Shown: positions 52,025 to 63,830 of the stretch, piece after piece
How the letters are laid out: each line of letters begins with the position of its first letter
Numbering within the stretch: position 1 is the stretch's first letter
From: Prorocentrum cordatum
Lineage: Eukaryota > Sar > Dinophyceae > Prorocentrales > Prorocentraceae
Direction of reading: 5' to 3'
Length of the DNA: 64,000 nucleotides
Assembly: GCA_963575745.1 (NCBI GenBank)
Contig: CAUYUJ010021693.1
Location: forward strand, 13,268 to 77,267
Notes under the pieces: generated by a model
The model's input: only the letters and a program-made list of their open reading frames with translations
What the model was told of the DNA's origin: nothing
Databases searched by the model: none
Translations under genes and position numbers: made by a program

Positions 52025-52290
52025 CAGGAGGAGGAGGAGGAGGAGGAGGAGGAGGAGGAGGAGAAGAAGGAGGAGGAGGAGAAGGAGGAGGAGGAGGAGG
52101 AGGGGGAGAGCGGAGGAGGAGGAGGAGGAGGAGGAGGAGGGAGGAGGAGGAGGAGGAGGAGGAGGAGGAGGAGGAGAAGGGGGAAGCGGAGGAGGAGGAG
52201 GAGGAGGAGGAGCAGAGGAGAAGGAGGAGGAGGAGGAGGAGGTGGAGGAGCAGGAAGAAGGCGGAGGAGGAGGACAAGGAAGAGGGCGGA
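52025..52290 (+). repeat. (GGA)n tract
   Basis: Nearly pure GGA for about 260 bp. It separates the SL-headed gene from the 3' end of a minus-strand LINE remnant. Confidence 0.93.
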
Positions 52291-52309
52291 CATTCCCATC
52301 GCCATAGCG

Positions 52310-53790
52310 GATTGTCCAGCGGCGTAACCGCGCATCTGGCGACTGAAGATGGACCCCCTCGACCAGCACGAAACTCCGACTTCGTCGAACCGGCTCCGCG
52401 CCTCTGACGCGTGCCAGATAGATCAGGAAGGATACCGAAATCGACGAAGAATGGTGGTATTGGCACGTTAGTTCTAGCCAACACCCTTTCCATTTTATTG
52501 TCTGGAACTTTCCCCCCTTCCTCCTGGAATATGTTATTCCACACCGCCACCATTTCTGTATGCCGTGTATGCAGCCGCCCTCCCACCCCATCCGCTATCC
52601 TTGCATGCCCGTGAGGCAGGGCCATCAAAGGAACATGCAATGCCCAATCGACGTCGCATTGCACATTGCAATAGATCATTCGAGATGGCAAGGCCCTTCA
52701 TAGAGGGACTGACCAACAGCCATATTGCAGCGAATGGCCCATCCCATACATGAATGAACTCGAGCCTTACCTACCGCGACGGCGTTCTGGCGTGATCTTG
52801 CAGGTGCTAAGTTTTGCAAGAGTTGGTTCAGTGTTAATTGCTCCATGTCTGTCAATACCTGGTGGGCGTACTCCTGCCGCCAGGTCTGTCCAGGTCGGTC
52901 AGTCCATACCAGCAGCTGCGCTCCGTCGTCCTGCTAGTTTTGCTTCCCGCAAACACGGGAGACCCACCACAGGATGAAGATCTGCGATATTCTGTAATTG
53001 GTTGAGCCGGTGTAGTAACGCATCCCCTGTTTCAGGAAACCATTATTGAATTTCAGCTAATGCGTCTGCCCAGCTAGCCCAATAAGCAGCAGTACTTGTA
53101 CGGCACGCGCTGCGTAAACCCATCCCAAACAAACGTAGAGGAAGCGTGGCGTGTGTAATCCAATTCGCGTACGTCGTACCGTGCAAGCTGTCATTCCATG
53201 CAGCCCGTGTTGGAATCTGGAATGTATTGGTGCGTTTCCAAGATTGAGGTGTCGTGTGCTTCATCTAGGTGAATGGCCAGGTTGAGTCTCGGCACACGGC
53301 AGTTATACAAAAGTAGCAAAACGACATGCAGAGAGGAGAATTTCAGAATGTAAGTAAGTAGTTTCGTCCTTTCTGTAGTTAACTTGGCCCCAACTGTAGT
53401 AGCGACCTATTCCGGAGTAGTGGAGTTCTTAGAATTTTGATCCCGCGTTCATGCAATGGTTTGTCGGAGCGCCGCGCTACTGGTGCCTCCACCCCCAATG
53501 CAGCAGGGCATGGGTTTGGCGTAATCCCCCACATTGCGAGCCTCTTTTTGTTGACGTCGATGTTACAGGTCCGCACTAGCTCCTGAGAGACGTAGTGCAA
53601 AAATATAGGGACGACATCTTCTGGATCGCACACAACGTAAATGTCATCCAAATAGGCAGCGATATCCGCGCCTGGCGGGAGGTTGTCGCGGAGCCGGCAC
53701 GAAGCAGCGTGTGGCGCCAAACAAAACAATGTTGTGGGAGTTCGAACAAAGCGACACATCCACTTACAAATGCGGATCCAAGTTCTCCGA
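52310..53790 (-). pseudogene. LINE-like remnant A: RT palm to C-terminal domain
   Basis: In order on the - strand: MCRFVRTPTTLFCLAPH and ADIAAYLDDIYVVCDPEDVV (the YxDD box as YLDD) with CNIDVNKKRLAMWGI; then RLFGMGLRSACRTSTAAYWA with SWADAL; PTWTDLAAGVRPPG; NDLLQCAMRRRLGIACSFDG; and EEGGKVPDNKMERVLARTNV. The same C-terminal blocks occur in remnants B (57240) and C (60410). Multiple stops and frame shifts separate the blocks, so this is a dead copy. Confidence 0.75.
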
Positions 53791-53932
53791 CGGTAGGGTC
53801 ATGCATGGTAGTTTGGTCCATAATGCGCTATTGCATTTCTCTTGTAAGAGACCCTCCCATATCCCTTCCTGAAGTATCGAAACCTTGACTTCGCAGCCAC
53901 TCGTGAACGCCAATGTGATTGCGAATGCCTAG

Positions 53933-56900
53933 TTACCTCAAAGCTCCGCGGAGTGCGGTAAACATGTTATGGATCGTGACCGGCCCGAGGGTCCCAGCCG
54001 GCGCGGAAAGACCACCATGTTGTGTCATGACTCGGCCAAGCCAATCCAACATAAGGTAGGTTTCGTCGTCCCTTTGCAGCCGCCCATATAATCGGTAATA
54101 GAGGACCACTGTTGTTGGCGACAAGGCCACCACTACATGTTCATCTTCCGTTCCTGGTGGAATTCTATCCAGAAGCCGTAGTATCGTGTTAGTAAAAAAC
54201 ATTTCCCGCTGAGGCATCAGATGCGGAAATTGTCGAAGTTGTCCGGGGGGAAGGAGGTCGTGCGTCAGGTGATTGGGGGTCTTCGTTGTGACGGAGATGG
54301 GATTCAAAGGGATGACGAGTCGAAGAGCGCAGGGGTGAGGGAGAGGGGGAATGGTCAGGCGGATGGTGCGGAGGTGGGTGGGAATTTCAGTGCACGTTTA
54401 AAGTTCGGTCCACGTGCAGCCGTGAGGGGCCGTTGTTGCATTCATCTTCTGTTTCGTCCAAATCACTCATTTCGCCAACATCACATGCGAGTAGGCCCTG
54501 GAACCTGTTTTCGGCAGGGCCGGCATGAGGAGCGCTTTCACCTTCGCCCCAAAGTCTACCACAGCGAGGCTCCACGTCGTCGTCCATGCTTCTGTCGTCG
54601 TGAGCCGTCGGCGGAAAAGCCTCGCCAACGTCCGAGATCGGAGGAGCGGGCGGCGGGGGGCAAAGAGAGTGAAGGGTCAGGAGGCCGCAAATCCGAGTCA
54701 ATTCATCATTTGGAAGATGTCTGCTAGAGTGGCCGTCAGCAGGGGGCGGGAGAAGCAAGAGGGCACGAGGTGCACCGTGGTCGTTGGGTTCTGCGTCGTC
54801 TCGGTGAAGATCGGTAGGTGGTCCTTCCTGGGCGGGGCGGGGGTGTCCTACAAATGTCGGCACAACCTGCGACGGCAATATCTCACCAGATGTCGTCGCA
54901 GTCGGATTCAGCATCGGAGTCGGGGCACCCATCGGAGGGATTCCGGGTGCGGAGGAGGGCGGGTCGGGGGTAGGCACGTGGGTCGACGGAGGAAAAGGGA
55001 GCGGGGGCACGGGGGGGTCGTAGTTAGCCCTGCTTGGAGGGAGAGGTTCCCCTTCGCAACGCAAAGTATGATTTAAGATGTTTAACGCTCTTACGGCAAA
55101 TGCAACCGAAGTAGGCTGAGGCCCTTGATGTAGGGTGTAGCCTTGAAGCCGTAGTCGAAACCAAGAGTCGGGATGCCGATGTCGGAGCGGAAATTGGAAC
55201 TGAATACGGATACGGATATACAGGTTGATGTTGTCGTTGTTGATGTCTGTGGGTCCGAGAAGGCCTAAATTTGTAAAGTAGTTACTGTTTGCTATCGCGA
55301 AAGTAGCGCTCTTGGATTGTTCGCCGTAGTTGTGGCCAGGGGCGGGCCTGTAACCAGAGATGAGGTAGCAGGGCTTGCTGCAGGATCGCGGGCAGCATCT
55401 CCGACGAGGCCAAGGTTCTTCAAACTCGCCATAATATGTTCTCGTGAGATGGTTGGCCCAAAACCAATATTACTAGCTGTCCGATGCGGACTCCAGTTTC
55501 CTGAGAAAGACGGTAGGCCGTGCTATGCAGTGCCAAGTCGAAACACGAGTGAATGCACGGAAACAATTTGCAATGATCATGTCTACGTTGTTTCGGTCGG
55601 GCATTGAATTTCTCGGGGACGGCTCGAATCCGCCATCGGCATCGGTCGCATAAGTCGCCACATCCGTAGTCGCAAAGCGTCATTGCATATCGTCGTTGTA
55701 TGCATGGGGTGGGACCGCGGCGGGAGCTAAGGTCGGATCCGTCGCCGCATATGCCGAAGAAAGTGCATTGTTTGTACGTTGGTTGTCGGGGACGTGTTGG
55801 TACCCAATGTAAAATAACATCATACTGTATTGAATACCAAGCGGTCATACTGCATTCGCAAGCCAATCGGAAACATAGTATTGGTGCACGCCGACGCCGA
55901 AATAAACCTTGCAAGTAGTTGTGGTTGTCGCACGCCACATTTTAGTAAATACCACCAGTTGTGTCGATATACATCCCAATGCTGCGGTCAAACATGGAGG
56001 GCACGATAGATGTGGAGAAAGTAGCCAGGATACATGTACTGGTAGACACTGTTGATCCCACATTGTTGATCATACCTCTACCTATCACCCGATCCGTTGC
56101 CCAGGGTCGCTCGGCAGCGTGAGGCCCGGAGGGCCATGGATGGGAGACGCATTGCCCACGAGTTTGTAAAGAAATGACATTTCCGAAATCTCCGTTATGC
56201 GAGCGAGTTCATGCAGGGCCGATTTCTCTTTGTCAATGGTCGTTGTCCTCAGCATTTGCGGCTGTATGGACTTCTTGGCGAAGAACGCAATTGTGATCAT
56301 CATCATACCAATCACGATTTACAGTCAAACCAACCCCACCCCAGGGCAAACGGCCCGAATCCAGGTGTGAGGTGGTACGTTGGCGGGTAGCCAGAGCAGA
56401 CCATCGTTGCATGCATGTTTGCTTGTTTGCATTCTGTCGGCAAAATTGCAGCCGTAGTATACGAACGTGAGGTTGTTGAGGAAGCCCATGCGTAACAGGC
56501 AACGCTTGCGTCCGAAACCTTCCCCCGTGGGACGTGTCCCACTTGTGCTATTGACCCCCCACGCCGTCACAAACATAATCGCCAGCATGCGCAAGAAGTG
56601 AGAATTAATATAAAGTGTAAGAATGTGGAATGGGAAGTAGGTATGGCGGAGCGCGCGTGGAGCCTTTGGAGCCCTTGAGCCTGGCGGCGATAAATTCAAT
56701 TATGCTTTGTTGGCCTCTTGCCCGCGCATGTAGACTGCCCCGGCCGTAATCCCGGACTCTGCCTTGTGCTTAAGTTTCATTCAACCAGTCTTCATTATTC
56801 CGATACTAATTTCAACCAAAGCGCCAACACAGGGTTGTTAACGCAATCCCCAAAGAGCATCAGGATTCCATGGGCATGAATGCATCCCCTACAAAATGCT

Positions 56901-57070
56901 CAGGAAATTCACGAAGAATGCCCGAAAATGAATTGTCTCCTGTATCATCTTATCCATTGGTCGCTTTCGCACGACAGTGGTATGGGATCCTTTTTATACC
57001 ACCGAAAAAAGCAGCACTGGTCAAGAGCCACACCCGCAAACCTGGTGTAGGTGAATTGGCGGCGCCGCTC
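53933..57070 (-). other. Less GC-rich segment with unassigned ORFs
   Basis: Base composition falls noticeably against the neighbours, mainly past 55 kb. Minus-strand frames include ILRLLDRIPPGTEDEHVVVA and YYRLYGRLQRDDETYLMLDW (54307-53933), a Pro-rich frame (55064-54387), a Cys-rich frame (55938-55420; GDLCDRCRWRI) and FGRKRCLLRMGFLNNLTFVY with VPPHTWIRAVCPG (56699-56325). None is recognised. They could be the 5' part of LINE A, another inserted element or host genes. I see no SL relic. Confidence 0.4.
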
Positions 57071-57087
57071 GAAGGCTAAGCAGCGCC

Positions 57088-57160
57088 GAAGGAGGAGGAG
57101 GAGGAGGAGGAGGAGGAGGAGGAGGAGGAGGAGGAGGAAGAGGAGGAGGAGGAGGAGGAC
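57088..57160 (+). repeat. (GGA)n tract
   Basis: Nearly pure GGA for about 70 bp. Confidence 0.92.
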
Positions 57161-57239
57161 AAACTTACACAACTTCTAGGTCAGCACATTGTATTTGGGG
57201 AAGGTCTGCGGCCTCCCGTAACACAGCGCGTGCTACGGC

Positions 57240-58037
57240 AGATTGCAGAGTTATCCCGAGAAGCCCTTACCACCGATGTTGCAATTTAAGAGTTGTGCCG
57301 CGGCGTACTCTACTAAGCCGACCTCGGGGCTACACCAATACCACGTTGCCTCGTGGCAACTGAAGCAGCGGGACGACAACGTGATGCGGCAGGTTGGGTT
57401 GAACGCCCTACTTGGGCTGACATCGGAGCTGGGCTCAGACCACCACAACCAAATCTGGCAGAAATGGTCCTTGGAGAATGGCAACACGGGTGGCAATACC
57501 ATGCATCACTTCACATCGAGAAGACGGCACATGCGAAATTATTGCGTGACCTTGCATTGCCTAGTGTTCGGGCTAATGCCGCCTCCGTCGGAAAGGCACG
57601 CGTATTTTCAACTATCGGGCGGTTTGCTTCGGGGTGGTTGCTGGTGTCGCCTACAACGGACGAGCTCACTATTACGGATTCCTACTTTGTGTGTGCCGTG
57701 CGGCGACGATTAGGAATAGCATGCGTTTACGACGGGCCTGATCAACATGGTCACGGACGATTGGCTGATGGCACAGGCGGCGGCTGGCAGGGGCGACGCA
57801 CTGACTTGGTGGCTGCGTGGAGGCAGGTGTTCAGAGAAGCTGGGGGGGCAAGTCCAAGATCGCAACATGGAACGGCTTTTCAATACTACGAACATCCTTG
57901 TCCGACTAGATGATATGCGTCGGGTTGACATTGTGGTAACGTGCACAAATGCGGATACAGGCTTGCCATTGTTTTGTGATGTCACCAGTGGTGAGCCCTA
58001 TTACGGGGAGGGGCCTACCAAGAGGAGGGACAAGTAA
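57240..58037 (+). pseudogene. LINE-like remnant B: C-terminal domain only
   Basis: ERPTWADIGAGLRPPQPNLA, SGWLLVSPTTDELTITDSYF, CAVRRRLGIACVYDGPDQHG, DLVAAWRQVFREAGG, QVQDRNMERLFNTTNILVRL and VDIVVTCTNADTGLPLFCDV appear in order over two frames, ending at 58037. It is the best-preserved version of this domain in the window. It is homologous to parts of remnants A and C but in the opposite orientation. Known non-LTR elements of this kind carry such a domain after the RT; exact family not assigned. Confidence 0.7.
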
Positions 58038-58362
58038 CAGAGGTGGGGCACTCTAGGAACATGCGCAGAACGACAACAACAACACCTACGCCGAAGTGGT
58101 CTCGAGTGGGTTAGGTAGTCTGCAGTGCCTAGGGGCGGAAGTGTAAGGCGGATGGGGGGGCCAAAAGTGTCGCCCTGGTGCTTGCGTTAGCTCACGAGCG
58201 GACTCGGGACTTGCACAGGCGAGTCCGTCATGGGGCCGCACTGGGATTGCAGCACCGGTGGTGGGGCGTTCTGGGCCTCGCTTTGCAACGAGCTGTTGCT
58301 GAGGCGACCTGGCCTATACGCCCCAGAGGCTTGCATGCCCACTCGCCGACTTGGACGTGATT

Positions 58363-58490
58363 TGATCCTCCTCCTCCTCCTCCCCCTCCACCTCCTCCTT
58401 CTCCACCTCCCCCTCCCTCCTCCTCCTCCTCCTCCTCCTCCTCCTCCCCTCCTCCTCCTCCTCCTCCTCCTCCTCCTCCTCCTCCTCCTC

Positions 58491-58522
<32 letters not shown>

Positions 58523-58915
58523 TCCTCCTCCTCCTCCTCCTCCCCTCCTCCTCTCCTTCTCCTCCTCCTCCTCCTCCTCCTCCTCCACCTCCCCTCCCCC
58601 TCCCCCTCCTCCTCCTCTCCTCCTCCTCCTCCCACCTCCTCCTCCTCCTCCACCTCCTCCTCCTCCTCCTCCTCCTCCCTCCTCCTCCTCCTCCTCCTCC
58701 TCTCCTCCTCCCCTCCTCCCCCTCTCCTCCTCCTCCTCCTCCTCCCCTCCTCCTCCTCCTCCTCCTCCTCCTTCCTCCTCCCCTCCCCTCCTCGTCCTCC
58801 CCCTGCTCCCTCCTCCACCTCCTCCTCCTCCTCCTCCTCCTCCTCCCTCCTCCTCCCTCCTCCTCCTCCTCCTCCTCCTCCTCCTCCTCCTCCTCCTCCT
58901 CCTCCTCCTCCTCTC
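58363..58915 (+). repeat. Long (TCC)n tract
   Basis: About 550 bp of TCC with C-run interruptions, the longest in the window. Confidence 0.95.
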
Positions 58916-59200
58916 GCTGAGGCGCCGGCGTCATTTTTTCTCAAAATGCTGCTCTCGCGCTGGCGTCATTTTTTCCCAAAATGCTGCTCTCGTTGAGGCG
59001 CCGGCCTTATTTCTGCTCCCGAATCCATCCCCTGATGGCGTCCGGGTGATGGCCGCGCACCCTCCGCGTACTTTTTTTTACACACAGGATGCCCGGGAAA
59101 TCCCGGGAAACGACTCTCGCTGAGGCGCCGGCGTCATTTTTTCCCAAAACGCTGCTCTCGTTGAGGCGCCGGCCTCATTTCTGCTCCCGAATCGTTCCGA
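58913..59200 (+). repeat. CGCTGAGGCGCCGGCGTCATTTT repeats
   Basis: Units built on GAGGCGCCGGCGTCATTTTT plus CCCAAAATGCTGCTCTCG recur at about 58917, 58990, 59120 and 59162, partly degenerate, with a palindromic GGCGCC core. Confidence 0.8.
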
Positions 59201-59309
59201 ATCGTGCTCCCGCTGCAGCGTGGGCCTCATTTTCGGATCGGTGTTTGGCCTCCGTCGTTCAGGATGGCGTTCTCGCCCCAGCGCGGGCCTCTGTCTCGCG
59301 CGCCCATCC

Positions 59310-59640
59310 GCCCGCCACCACCGCGCCGCAACCGCCACCATCACCACCACACCACCACCACCACAAACCACCACCACCAACACAACCCCACCACACCAGC
59401 ACCATTCCAACACCACCAACCACACCACCACCACCACCACCACCACCACCACCACCACCACCACCATCACCAACCACCACCACCACCAAAACAACACCAG
59501 CACCCAGCACCAGTACCAACACCAGACCCACCCACCAACACCACCACCACCCACCACCAACCACACCACGACCACCACCACCACCACCACCACCACCAAC
59601 CACCACCACCACCACCACCACCACCACCACCACCACCACG
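59310..59640 (+). repeat. (CAC)n tract
   Basis: Imperfect CCA/CAC triplets for about 330 bp, followed by CGCACACACGCACG. His/Thr/Pro frames are repeat products. Confidence 0.94.
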
Positions 59641-59817
59641 ACAACCACGCACACACGCACGCACGCACGCACGTGCACCACCACCCACTACGCACGCGCG
59701 CGCGGAGCCACAGGTCCGCTACGACACGCGTCCGCGGATAGAGAAAATCAACGCCATGGTAAGGGATGGGAGGGAGGGGTAGGACGTCAGATATGACGCG
59801 AGCGCACCTAGATTTGT

Positions 59818-60085
59818 CCTCCGCCTCCTCCCCTCCTCCTCCTCCTCCCTCCTCCTCTCCTCCTACCTCCCTCCTCCTCTTCCTCCTCACTCCTCCTCCT
59901 CCTCCTCCTCCTCCTCCTCCTCCCCTCCTATTCCCTCCTCCTCCTTCCTCCTCCTCCTCCTCCCCTCCTCCTCCTCCTCCTCCTCCTCCTCCTCCTCCTC
60001 CTCCTCCTCCCCCTCCTCCTCCTCCTCCTCCTCCTCCTCCTCCTCCTCCTCCTCCTCCTCCTCCTCCTCCTCCTCCTCTTCCTCC
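59818..60085 (+). repeat. (TCC)n tract
   Basis: About 270 bp of TCC. It ends TCCTCCTTTGACGC with no AG|G boundary. Confidence 0.94.
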
Positions 60086-60409
60086 TTTGACGCTGCTCAG
60101 CGCCCGAGTGGCGTCATCTCTGTTTCACCGCGCCATGGTTTTCAAGCGTGCCTTGCACCTGTGATTCGTGCCCGATGCTATTGACTTCGAGGGGGGGAGA
60201 AAAGAAATTAAATACATGAAATAGAAGGCCCCCCCCCGGTTGCTTGAATAACTAAATAGTCGCAGAAGAATGAAAGACCCCTAAAAATATTCAGTCCAAG
60301 GTTTACAAGGGGGACAGGGATATTTGTACGAGATAATAGTCGTTCGATGTTTCGGTCAGGCACTTGTCCCCCAGCCTCTTGAAATATTTGCCTCCAAGCT
60401 GCAACTAAT

Positions 60410-61906
60410 TATTTGTGTCGTCTGTGGAGCCTACTTTCGCTGCCGTCCACAAGCCGAGAGTGCCCATGCGCATCCAGCATTTCGATATTGCAGGCTACCC
60501 CTGACCTCCGCCGCACAGCACACTGAAATAAGTTGTTTGCAATAGTAAGCCCCGTAGTTGTTGGACACACCAATAACCAAGTAGACGCAAGATCGCATTT
60601 CGGCGTGCCCCTGGCGGTGCCAGGTCTGGCAGTAACTTTGCGTGGGTCGCACGTTCTACTGGTGAGGTAGCATGGTATTGCCATCCATGTCGGTAATCCC
60701 CTAGATAGGCCTCTTTAACTTAATTTCCAGTGGCCGTGCCCCTGCTGCCAAAGCAACCCATGTCGGTCGACCAGTCCATCTTGATGCGTCGCATTGTCGG
60801 GCTCCTTCTTCGGCGTTTCGGAGACATGTTGGTCCAACCATTGTTTCGTTCGAGCAGTCGTTTGTAATTGCATGAGCCGAGGGACACTTTGATTTCTTAT
60901 TTCTGGAAACGGCTACCGTATCTGCCCATCTCGCCCAATAGGCAGGCAAATCTGCCCGCTGTGCACTTCGCAACCCCATCCCGGCAAAGCGCAAAAGAAA
61001 TCTCGCTTGAAAAGAAGACAGAAGCCAGGCGCCTACACGGCGCATCGGCACGCAAAATTGCTTTGAGTTTTGCATTGGGGCGCGGGGGCAAAACACGCCA
61101 AATGCGCGCGAGAATGCACGGGGGCAGACGCGCCAAATGCGCACCGAGGAAAACAAAAGACACGCCAAATGCGTGCCGGCACGGGCTGAAGGAAGAGGGG
61201 AGGGAGGAACCGAGGCCGAGGGAGGGAGGGAGGCAGGAGGGGAGGCGAAATCAGAGCCACATATCTTCCATGCAATCGCGCACGCAATGAGCCCAGCCCA
61301 TTGTTGTTTGGGTTTCCCAGGCCTGCGGTTGAGTTCCCAGTTCCTGGGTTCACGCGAGTCTGGCATGCACGTTAGTATCCTAAGCAAGTTGTCAGGGGGC
61401 AAATTGCATACGCTATTGTACAGTTTGATATGCCGCTCAAGCAAAATTGCGCTCAGAGCGGGAAAAAATGCTTTTCCCAAGACTTCCGCGTAGGAAACTC
61501 TCGAGATGAACGAAGATGGGATGGACATGAGTTTCCTCAGGCAGCGCGCGTGGAAACCGCCCAAACGACGTTTGTCGGCTTGCAACAACCATATAGATTC
61601 GAGGCTAAACAGAAGCTTTGGCAACACAATTGCACTATATAAGTCGAGCTTTCTTTTCCTGGGTATGTTCGCATGCGACCAACACCTTTGCATCGCTTTG
61701 AAAATTCCTTTCGCTTCCCCAATCCGTCTGGTAAGTTCTGCTTTTGCGGACGCGTCTACAGTGATTAAATTTCCGAGGTAAATTGTCTGCGCCACTGTTT
61801 TGAGAGGGTTCCCAGACGGATCAAAAATACAGCCGTTGTGTTTGATGTGGGCCCACGGCGGCAAGTCCGCTCGCAGACGCGGACGTTCACCGTTGTGGGC
61901 GGGCAC
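60410..61906 (-). pseudogene. LINE-like remnant C: RT thumb and C-terminal domain
   Basis: On the - strand from 61906: QTIYLGNLITVDASAKAELT, RRIGEAKGIFKAMQRCWSHA, KLDLYSAIVLPKLLFSLESI and LGGFHARCLRKLMSIPSSFI, a textbook non-LTR RT thumb/connection region. Then a Pro/Arg-rich stretch (about 61250-61040, with internal repeats of ARIWRV and RAHLA), FAGMGLRSAQRADLPAYWAR with WADTV, RWTGRPTWVALAAGARPLEI and, in other frames, STWLLVCPTTTGLTIANNLF with QCAVRRRSGVACN. It stays open over 401 codons, so it is younger or better preserved than A, but lacks the catalytic palm and is broken before the last domain. Confidence 0.8.
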
Positions 61907-61989
61907 AAATCGGCCACGGTTGCGCGTAGGTCGCGCGCGCGGCAGTGCGACGCGACCGCGGCCTCGCTGCGCAGGCGCGGGCCATCGCG

Positions 61990-62135
61990 CCGTCGCGCGC
62001 CAGGGTTGCGAGTCGCGGGGGGGGTCGCTGCCCCGCGGCGCGTGCGCTTCGCAGGTGATTTGCTAGCGCCAGGGTTGCGTCGCCGCGGGGGGGGATCGCT
62101 GCCACCGCGGCGCGTGCGCTTCGCAGGCGATTTGC
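61990..62135 (+). repeat. Two ~69-bp direct repeats
   Basis: CCAGGGTTGCG ... GGCGCGTGCGCTTCGCAGG and GATTTGC occurs at 62000 and again at 62069. Confidence 0.85.
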
Positions 62136-63049
62136 ATTTGGAGGAGGCGCCGCGCGCGCGCCCCGCGCGCGCGCGCGGCGGGTGCTTCCCTGGCGCGCGT
62201 TCTTTCTCGGTGTGTTGCGTGTGTGTGTGTGGTGCGTGTTGTGTGTGCGTTGCGTGTTTGTGTGTGTGTGTGCGCGTGCGCGCGCCGCGCGCGCGCTCGC
62301 GCCGCCGCCGCCCCATCGGCGGGCCGCCCTCCCTCTCGCGCAGGTCCCTCTCCCCCTCTGCCCCGCAGATTGGCCGCAGGCAGGAATTGGGCCGCGCCCC
62401 GCGCTCGGGATTTGAGCGCGGGGCGCGCCGCGCGCGCGCGCGCCGCCGCCGTCGTTCGCAGGCCCCTCCTCTCCTCCTCTCCTCGCGGGTCGCCTCGTCT
62501 CTCTCTCGCTCTCTCCTGCTTGCCTGCCCTCCGTGCTCGTCCCTCGTGGCCTGTTCGCTCCCCCGCTGCTCGCTTGTGCTCGTTGCCCCTCGCGCCCTGC
62601 TCGTGCGCCGTGGCTGCCCCTGCTCTTCGCTCGCCTGCGCGCCCTTGTGTTTGCTCGTCGCCGCGTCCTTTTTCGCGTCCGCCTTTGTCATCGCCTTGTC
62701 GCCCTCGCGTTCGGCTGTCGCTGTTGCCTCGCGTGGGGTCGCCCTGGCTTGTGTTTCTCGGCGTGCTTGCTCGCTCGCTCGGCGTCCCGCTTGCCTCGCT
62801 TTTCGCGTCGCCGTCGCCCCTGCGTGCACCCTTTGCTTTCCCTTCCGCCGCCTGCCGCTTGGCGCCTGCCTTGCTGCTTCTGCCTTCGTGCCTGGCGGTT
62901 GCCTGCTTGCCTGCCTGCTCCCTCGTCGTTTTGCCGGTGGCTCGTCTCTCTTGGGCGCAGGCCCTCGCTGGCGCGGGCCCTGCGGGCACTTCGCTCGCGT
63001 CGCCTTGGCCTTCCGGCCAGGCTGGGCGCCAGGCTCGCGGCAAGGGAGC
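62136..63049. other. GC-rich stretch, no supported gene
   Basis: It includes a GT/GC-rich microsatellite (62215-62285). All frames are Arg/Ala/Leu-rich. The long ORFs reflect composition. Confidence 0.5.
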
Positions 63050-63830
63050 CCCTGGTCTCGGGCAGGGCGCAGGCCCCAGGGCCAAGTTTCGCGCAGGGGA
63101 GGGCGCAGGCCTTAGGATCCCTGCGCTTTGGGTCGGGCGCTGGCCCCAGGACCCGATCGCGCGTAAGGGAGAGGGCGCGCCCCGTTGATCCCTGTCTCGG
63201 GTAGGGCGCAGGCCCCAGGACCCGATGGCGCGAAGGGGGGAGGGCGCATCCCGTAGATCCCTGTCTTGGGTAGGGCGCAGGCCCCAGGACCCAGCGGTGC
63301 GAAAGCAAAGGGCGCATCCCGTTGATCCCTGCGTGTCGGGCAGGGCGCAGGCCCCAGGACCCAACTGTGCGAAAGGGGGAGGGCGCATCCCGTTGATCCT
63401 TGTCTTGGGTAGGGCGCAAGCCCCTGGACCCCGTCTTGCTGGGCACCTCTCTCCTCGCGGGTCGGCCCGCGGGCCTTGTCTCGGGCAGGGCGCTGGCTTC
63501 TGGCTCCTCGTCTTGCGTGGGGGAGGGCGCTGGCCCCTGGTACCGCGTCTCGGGTAAGGCGCAGGCCCCAGGACCCAATCGTGCGAAAGGGGGAGGGCGC
63601 ATCCCGTAGATCCCTGTCTTGGGTAGGGCGCAGGCCCCAGGACCCATTTGTGCAAAGGGGGAGGGCGCATCCCGTTGATCCCTGTGTCGGGTAGGGCGCA
63701 GGCCCCAAGACCCCGTCTGGCTGGGCTCTGGCTTCTTCTTGGGAGAGCTCCCGGGCCTTCTCTTGGGTTGGGCGCAGGCCCCTGGTCTTCCCCCTCTCGT
63801 GAGGGGCGCAGGCCTGGTCGCCACCTCTTG
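63050..63830. repeat. 69-bp minisatellite, 23 codons per unit
   Basis: GTAGGGCGCAGGCCCCAGGA starts at 63201, 63270, 63340 (as GCAGGG), 63409, 63553, 63622 and 63691, 69-70 bp apart. Units carry AGGGCGCATCCCGTWGATCC. On the - strand the common frame gives 23-residue units such as GPGACALPKTGIYGMRPPPF. Both strands are open across it, so coding is not shown. Confidence 0.85.

Noticed and set aside
58228-58944. Poly-Glu/Gly/Arg ORFs on the - strand and Ser/Pro/Leu ORFs on the + strand of TCC tracts
   Set aside because: They are open in all frames because TCC/GGA has no stop codon. No flanking unique coding sequence.
59204-59782. His-rich frame that could suggest a metal-binding protein
   Set aside because: It is a (CAC)n microsatellite read in one frame.
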